Below the pieces are notes generated by a model that saw nothing but the letters and a program-made list of their open reading frames with translations, made no database searches and had not been told where the DNA came from. From JANRIC01 sp033765345 (lineage in GTDB: Bacteria; Bacteroidota; Bacteroidia; Cytophagales; Microscillaceae), in contig JANRIC010000186.1 of the NCBI GenBank assembly GCA_033765345.1, forward strand, positions 1-18,563: a stretch of 18,563 nucleotides of DNA, given 5' to 3'. The position numbers and the translations under genes are program-made. Below are positions 15,639-18,563 of this stretch, piece by piece. Positions within the stretch are counted from its first letter, which is position 1, and each line of letters starts with the position of its first letter.

Positions 15639-16496
15639 TTACTCCTTTTCGTTGCGTAATTGCTCAATTTGTTCAATTGTTAGCCCGGTTATGTCCGCAA
15701 TAGTTTGACTATCATAACCCTTTAAAATACCATTTTTAGCATTTTCAATAGCTTTTTCCTGTTTGGCTTCTATTTTAGCTGTATACTCCACACTAATTTC
15801 AATGCGTCTGTTTTCTTGAAAACGGTCATACATTTTCTTTTCTTGCTCTGTTAAACTTTCGTAACGCAGTTTTTCCTTTGCTTTATCTAAGCCTTTTGCT
15901 TTGAAGCCGTCTATCACTTCGCTATTTTTCAAAAAATATATCCACTCATCCAAAGGATCTTTGGCTGTATCGTCAAAATTATTGACTCTTAAAATATAAT
16001 ACTTTGGAAAAATATCAGATACCTTTTTTACCTTAAAATCTTGTTTTTGCAGATTTGTTGGTGTCAAAACATCGTTTTCATGCAAGCCTACAAATTCACC
16101 TTTGTATTCATAAACATAATCCTTACCCTGACCTAAACCAAAATAAACAATATTGATGGAATAGATTTTTTTGATAGTACCATAAGGTTCGCCTTCTTTG
16201 ATATATTCTGTTACCAATTTTGAAACACCGTATAACATCCGCTGAAAAAAGTCAATTTCAGATTCATTCTGAACTTCTACCAACATCAACTCTCCATTTT
16301 TGGACTTCACTAAAATATCCACCCGATTGTACTTGTCATATTCGTCTTGTTTATTGCCTTCGCTTTCCAAAATGCTTTCAATGATTACATCAAAGCGAAG
16401 TAATTCGCTCAAAAAACCCTCTAAAATATCAAAATTAGCTTTATGACGAAGCAATTTTTTGAGTGCCCAATCGAATCTTACCAGTTTTTTAGCCAT
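15639..16496 (-). CDS. Rpn-family PD-(D/E)XK nuclease/putative transposase
   Basis: I start at ATG 16496 (285 residues, MAKKLVRFDWALKKLL), which is where the family's conserved N-terminus begins; an earlier in-frame ATG at 16541 would put the start inside the terminator hairpin. The PD-(D/E)XK core shows D60 in RVDILV and E74-x-Q76 in LVEVQNE, followed by FFQRMLYGVSKLV, all typical of the PDDEXK_2 family. Rpn proteins are recombination-promoting DNA nucleases in E. coli; many Bacteroidota carry many copies and their role is unclear. The C-terminus has a charged helix (about 210-250) and a short helix-turn-helix-like ending (GYDSQTIADITGLTIEQIEQL). No terminal repeats flank it, so there is no sign that it is an intact mobile element. 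Confidence 0.88.
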   Translation of the reverse strand: MAKKLVRFDWALKKLLRHKANFDILEGFLSELLRFDVIIESILESEGNKQDEYDKYNRVDILVKSKNGELMLVEVQNESEIDFFQRMLYGVSKLVTEYIKEGEPYGTIKKIYSINIVYFGLGQGKDYVYEYKGEFVGLHENDVLTPTNLQKQDFKVKKVSDIFPKYYILRVNNFDDTAKDPLDEWIYFLKNSEVIDGFKAKGLDKAKEKLRYESLTEQEKKMYDRFQENRRIEISVEYTAKIEAKQEKAIENAKNGILKGYDSQTIADITGLTIEQIEQLRNEKE

Positions 16497-16521
16497 CCAT
16501 GGTATTGTTTTAAACCTTTCA

Positions 16522-16529
16522 CAAAGGTA
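16522..16529 (-). promoter_or_regulatory. Candidate -7 promoter element for the Rpn-family gene
   Basis: On the minus strand the bases read TACCTTTG, a full match to the Bacteroidota -7 consensus TAnnTTTG, 25 bp upstream of the chosen ATG. A TTG lies only 14 bp further upstream, closer than the usual 19-20, so the -33 part is weak. The site directly follows the coaX terminator hairpin. Confidence 0.45.
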
Positions 16530-16531
16530 CA

Positions 16532-16569
16532 AAAAAAGCAAATCAAGTTACCCCTTGGTTTGCTTTTTT
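16532..16569 (-). terminator. Intrinsic terminator downstream of coaX
   Basis: Bases 16532-16547 pair with 16554-16569 over 16 bp with one G-T pair (core GCAAATCAAG with CTTGGTTTGC). The loop is TTACCC, and A/T-rich ends give a U-tract on the minus strand. It lies about 117 bp after the coaX stop and just before the Rpn-gene promoter candidate, so it insulates the two reverse-strand genes. Confidence 0.75.
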
Positions 16570-16613
16570 CATTCGTGCTTTATGATTAGTTTAGATAACC
16601 AACGCAATTATAT

Positions 16614-16647
16614 TTGCTATGGACTATCGACTAATTGCTATGGACTA
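16614..16647. repeat. 13-bp direct repeat TTGCTATGGACTA
   Basis: Identical copies lie at 16614-16626 and 16635-16647, 21 bp apart start to start. They are followed by a small hairpin, ACTTAAA/TTTAAGT (about 16645-16663), between coaX and its terminator. I cannot assign a function. Confidence 0.6.
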
Positions 16648-16685
16648 CTTAAAAGGTCTTTAAGTAACCCGTATTTCCATAATTA

Positions 16686-17468
16686 TTAAAGAATTTCGGA
16701 TTGATTTGTAAAAATTTCGCTGATGATCCTTAATCCATTCAGGGTGAGAGATTGATCAATTTCATCAAAATGTTGTGCCAAGGCCGGGATAATTTTGGCA
16801 AGCCCTCCTGTGGCCACTACTTTGCAATCATCCTTTAACTCGGATTTAATCTGCTTCAACATATATTCTACCAAACCCACATAACCCCACAAAACCCCAG
16901 ATTGCAAGGCTGTAACCGTATTTTTGCCGATGACCGAAGGCGGAAGCTCAAGAGGCACTTCGGGTAGTTGCGCCGTATTGGCAAATAGAGAATACATGGC
17001 TGTTTTGAGTCCGGGAGCAATCGAGACCCCCAGGATTTGCCCCGTATCAGAAACTACCGTAAAAGTCAAAGCAGTGCCAAAATCTACCACAATACTAGCC
17101 TGACGAAATTTGTGGTAAGCCGCCACTGCATTGGCTACCAAATCCGAACCGATTTCGTGAGGACGATCAATTGCCATAGATAATTTGGAATACACAGCAG
17201 GACCAATCAGCAGAGGTTTTTGCTCAAAAAGCTCTGTCAAGACCTGCTCAATCGCCTCGGTGAGGGGGGGAACTACACTACTGAGGACAATTTGCCGAAT
17301 TACGTTCGGTTTAAAGTTATGCTCCAGGAACAAATCACTGATTGCCATGGCATAATCTTTTTTACCTTTGGACAAAGAGGTTTCTATCCGCCAGATATGA
17401 TGCCATTTTTTTTGATAATCTATCCCTAAAACAATGTTTGAATTTCCGATGTCAACTGCTAGAAGCAT
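16686..17468 (-). CDS. coaX: Type III pantothenate kinase
   Basis: The protein has 260 residues, a normal length. It catalyses ATP-dependent phosphorylation of pantothenate, the first step of coenzyme A synthesis, in the cytoplasm. Type III features are clear: DIGNSN (6-11) at the first phosphate loop, SSVVP (63-67), the EIGSDLVANAVAAY segment with catalytic D109, VVDFGTALT (127-135), then PGL..AMYSLF..TAQLP and IGKNT..ALQSGV. The usual arginine after the catalytic aspartate (GADR in many CoaX) is leucine here (L110). It is a single gene with its own terminator at 16532-16569. CoaX enzymes generally resist CoA feedback and need a monovalent cation; that is family knowledge. Confidence 0.96.
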   Translation of the reverse strand: MLLAVDIGNSNIVLGIDYQKKWHHIWRIETSLSKGKKDYAMAISDLFLEHNFKPNVIRQIVLSSVVPPLTEAIEQVLTELFEQKPLLIGPAVYSKLSMAIDRPHEIGSDLVANAVAAYHKFRQASIVVDFGTALTFTVVSDTGQILGVSIAPGLKTAMYSLFANTAQLPEVPLELPPSVIGKNTVTALQSGVLWGYVGLVEYMLKQIKSELKDDCKVVATGGLAKIIPALAQHFDEIDQSLTLNGLRIISEIFTNQSEIL

Positions 17469-17771
17469 AAAAAAAGAATTTAGATACGAATAACCAATTT
17501 AAGGGATAAAATTTGTTTTAAAAATTTATTGAGGTGCTAAATATTTCCCAAATAAAGAAAACCGTCCTAAAATAGATTTTAAAAAGACTAAAAATCGGAT
17601 AAAGTTAACTCTAAGGAAACAAAGGAGCGTGTAAGGTTTTAGGGCAGTAGCTTGTTTATCAATATCTTAGAATGTTTTTTTTTAAATAAATATACACAAT
17701 CAAGATTGTTTTTGGTTTCATTTTTGTTCTTTTGCTACAAAAAATAAAAATTCATTTTTATCAAAAATGTC
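17469..17771. other. Divergent intergenic region between coaX and the Nudix gene
   Basis: This 303-bp, very AT-rich spacer must hold promoters for both genes. I find only near-matches to TAnnTTTG (for example CATTTTTG about 40 bp before the Nudix ATG). I see no hairpin, repeat or small gene that I would defend. Confidence 0.5.
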
Positions 17772-18269
17772 ATGGCGAAACAATCCGCTGTAATCCCTTT
17801 TTGGTATGATCCTAAAAAGCAAAAATATCGGTTTGTACTTATCAAAGCGCTAACGAATCAAGATTTTATCATTCCCAAAGGTAAAATTGAACCCCATTTG
17901 AGTGCCTCTGAATCTGCCGCCAAAGAAGCCGAAGAAGAAGCCGGAGTATTGGGACAATCCTATCAGACTCCCATTGCCAAATGGGAACGTAATCATAAAA
18001 AAATTCCGGTTTATCTGCTGGAAGTACATCGCCTTTTACACACCTACAAAGAAGACTATCGCCCTCGGGTATTGGTCTATGAAGATGAATACAGAGATAT
18101 GATCGCAGATAAGGCTCTTCTGGAAATCCTGGACAAAACCGTGATCATTCTGCAAAGCACTCATGATTACAGCCTCAGAAAAGCTCCGGTATGGTCATGG
18201 ACCGAAAAACTGAATGCCCTTTATCTGTATCTTCAGTGGCAAAGAATACTGGGCAACGGTAGTTTTTAA
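17772..18269 (+). CDS. Nudix hydrolase with non-canonical Nudix box
   Basis: The protein has 165 residues. The N-terminal strands (AVIPFWYD...KYRFVLIK) lead into IIPKGKIEP and a Nudix box at G37-V59. Against the consensus GX5EX7REUXEEXGU, the metal-binding EA-x-EE-x-G part is intact (E52, E55, E56, G58). The first glutamate is L43 and the arginine is K51. Nudix enzymes cleave nucleoside diphosphates linked to another moiety. The IPKGKIEP lead-in is reminiscent of enzymes acting on diadenosine or inositol polyphosphates, but the substrate is not determinable. The C-terminal half (about 85-165) is less conserved, with a helical W-rich end. No partner gene is adjacent. Confidence 0.87.
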   Translation: MAKQSAVIPFWYDPKKQKYRFVLIKALTNQDFIIPKGKIEPHLSASESAAKEAEEEAGVLGQSYQTPIAKWERNHKKIPVYLLEVHRLLHTYKEDYRPRVLVYEDEYRDMIADKALLEILDKTVIILQSTHDYSLRKAPVWSWTEKLNALYLYLQWQRILGNGSF

Positions 18270-18563
18270 GGCATCCGTTTTTAGCTGAATTCCTTTTACT
18301 CAAAATCCAGCATTGGTTTTCCTCTATGAACCAATGGCTTTGTGCATTTTGGATTCCCCCACAAAACAAATCCTGATTATCCTATAAATTTGTGCATAGA
18401 AATATATTTAGGTAAAGAAAAATGGTTCTCTGACAATTTATGTGGGAATGATCAAATACATATATCTTTTAAGAATGGCTAGATAAAAGATAAGTGCATT
18501 CACTTTTCTTATCTTTATGACAAACTTTGTCACGAATGCACGAATAAGTGTATGTATTCGTGC
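18270..18563. other. Intergenic region at the right edge, with two inverted repeats
   Basis: No gene is seen in these 294 bp. AAAGATAAG (18486-18494) pairs with CTTATCTTT (18508-18516) around a 13-base loop that itself contains GTGCATTCAC. The edge repeat at 18538-18563 is listed separately. The next gene lies beyond the window. Confidence 0.55.
18538..18563. repeat. Inverted repeat at the window edge, related to the 4101 palindrome
   Basis: GCACGAATA (18538-18546) pairs perfectly with TATTCGTGC (18555-18563) around an 8-base loop. The left side, GTCACGAATGCACGAAT, shares CACGAATG and TGCACGA with the palindrome at 4101-4129. It may continue past the window end. Confidence 0.55.

Overview
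The window looks like Bacteroidota chromosome, probably order Cytophagales. The reasons are a very large secreted protein ending in a type IX secretion (T9SS) sorting domain, a LytS/LytTR two-component pair, Uma2 and Rpn PD-(D/E)XK nuclease-family genes, an acidic-tailed surface-type lipoprotein, AT-rich intergenic DNA and a TAnnTTTG-type promoter element. The order is an inference from gene style. No rRNA or tRNA is visible.

Left region (1-2475). The window opens inside an IS1-family element read leftwards; its terminus is near 136. It sits in the ATP-binding domain of a histidine kinase gene, of which only the 3' end remains here (137-541). That remnant overlaps by 4 bp (ATGA) a response regulator fused to a class III adenylate cyclase, so the pair was probably a phosphorelay controlling cAMP that the IS has broken. 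A Uma2-family protein with a repeat-built coiled-coil tail follows.

Middle-left (2476-8272). A 132-bp palindromic, MITE-like element with ISL3-like ends precedes an exported flavin amine oxidase. Then come a reverse-strand secreted helical/TPR-like protein, a small retropepsin-like aspartic protease, and a reverse-strand LytTR regulator plus LytS-type kinase operon. The following spacer holds four perfect 9-bp tandem repeats.

Centre (8273-14163). One gene encodes a 1943-residue secreted protein: a choice-of-anchor I propeller split by an inserted phytase-esterase-like domain, a divergent 5'-nucleotidase/metallophosphatase, two related beta domains and a T9SS C-terminal domain. A near-perfect palindromic terminator closes it. 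It probably acts at the cell surface or outside the cell, perhaps on organic phosphate.

Array (about 14176-14603). Twenty copies of a 21-bp unit at exact 21-bp spacing fill the next spacer. Each unit is a potential 15-nt hairpin followed by an A-tract. This is the least explained structure in the window.

Right region (14741-18563). A lipoprotein gene and an Rpn-family nuclease gene converge on a perfect 21-bp-stem terminator. Type III pantothenate kinase (coaX) lies on the reverse strand with its own terminator, and a Nudix hydrolase with an altered Nudix box reads forward. The window ends in an inverted repeat related to one at 4101-4129.
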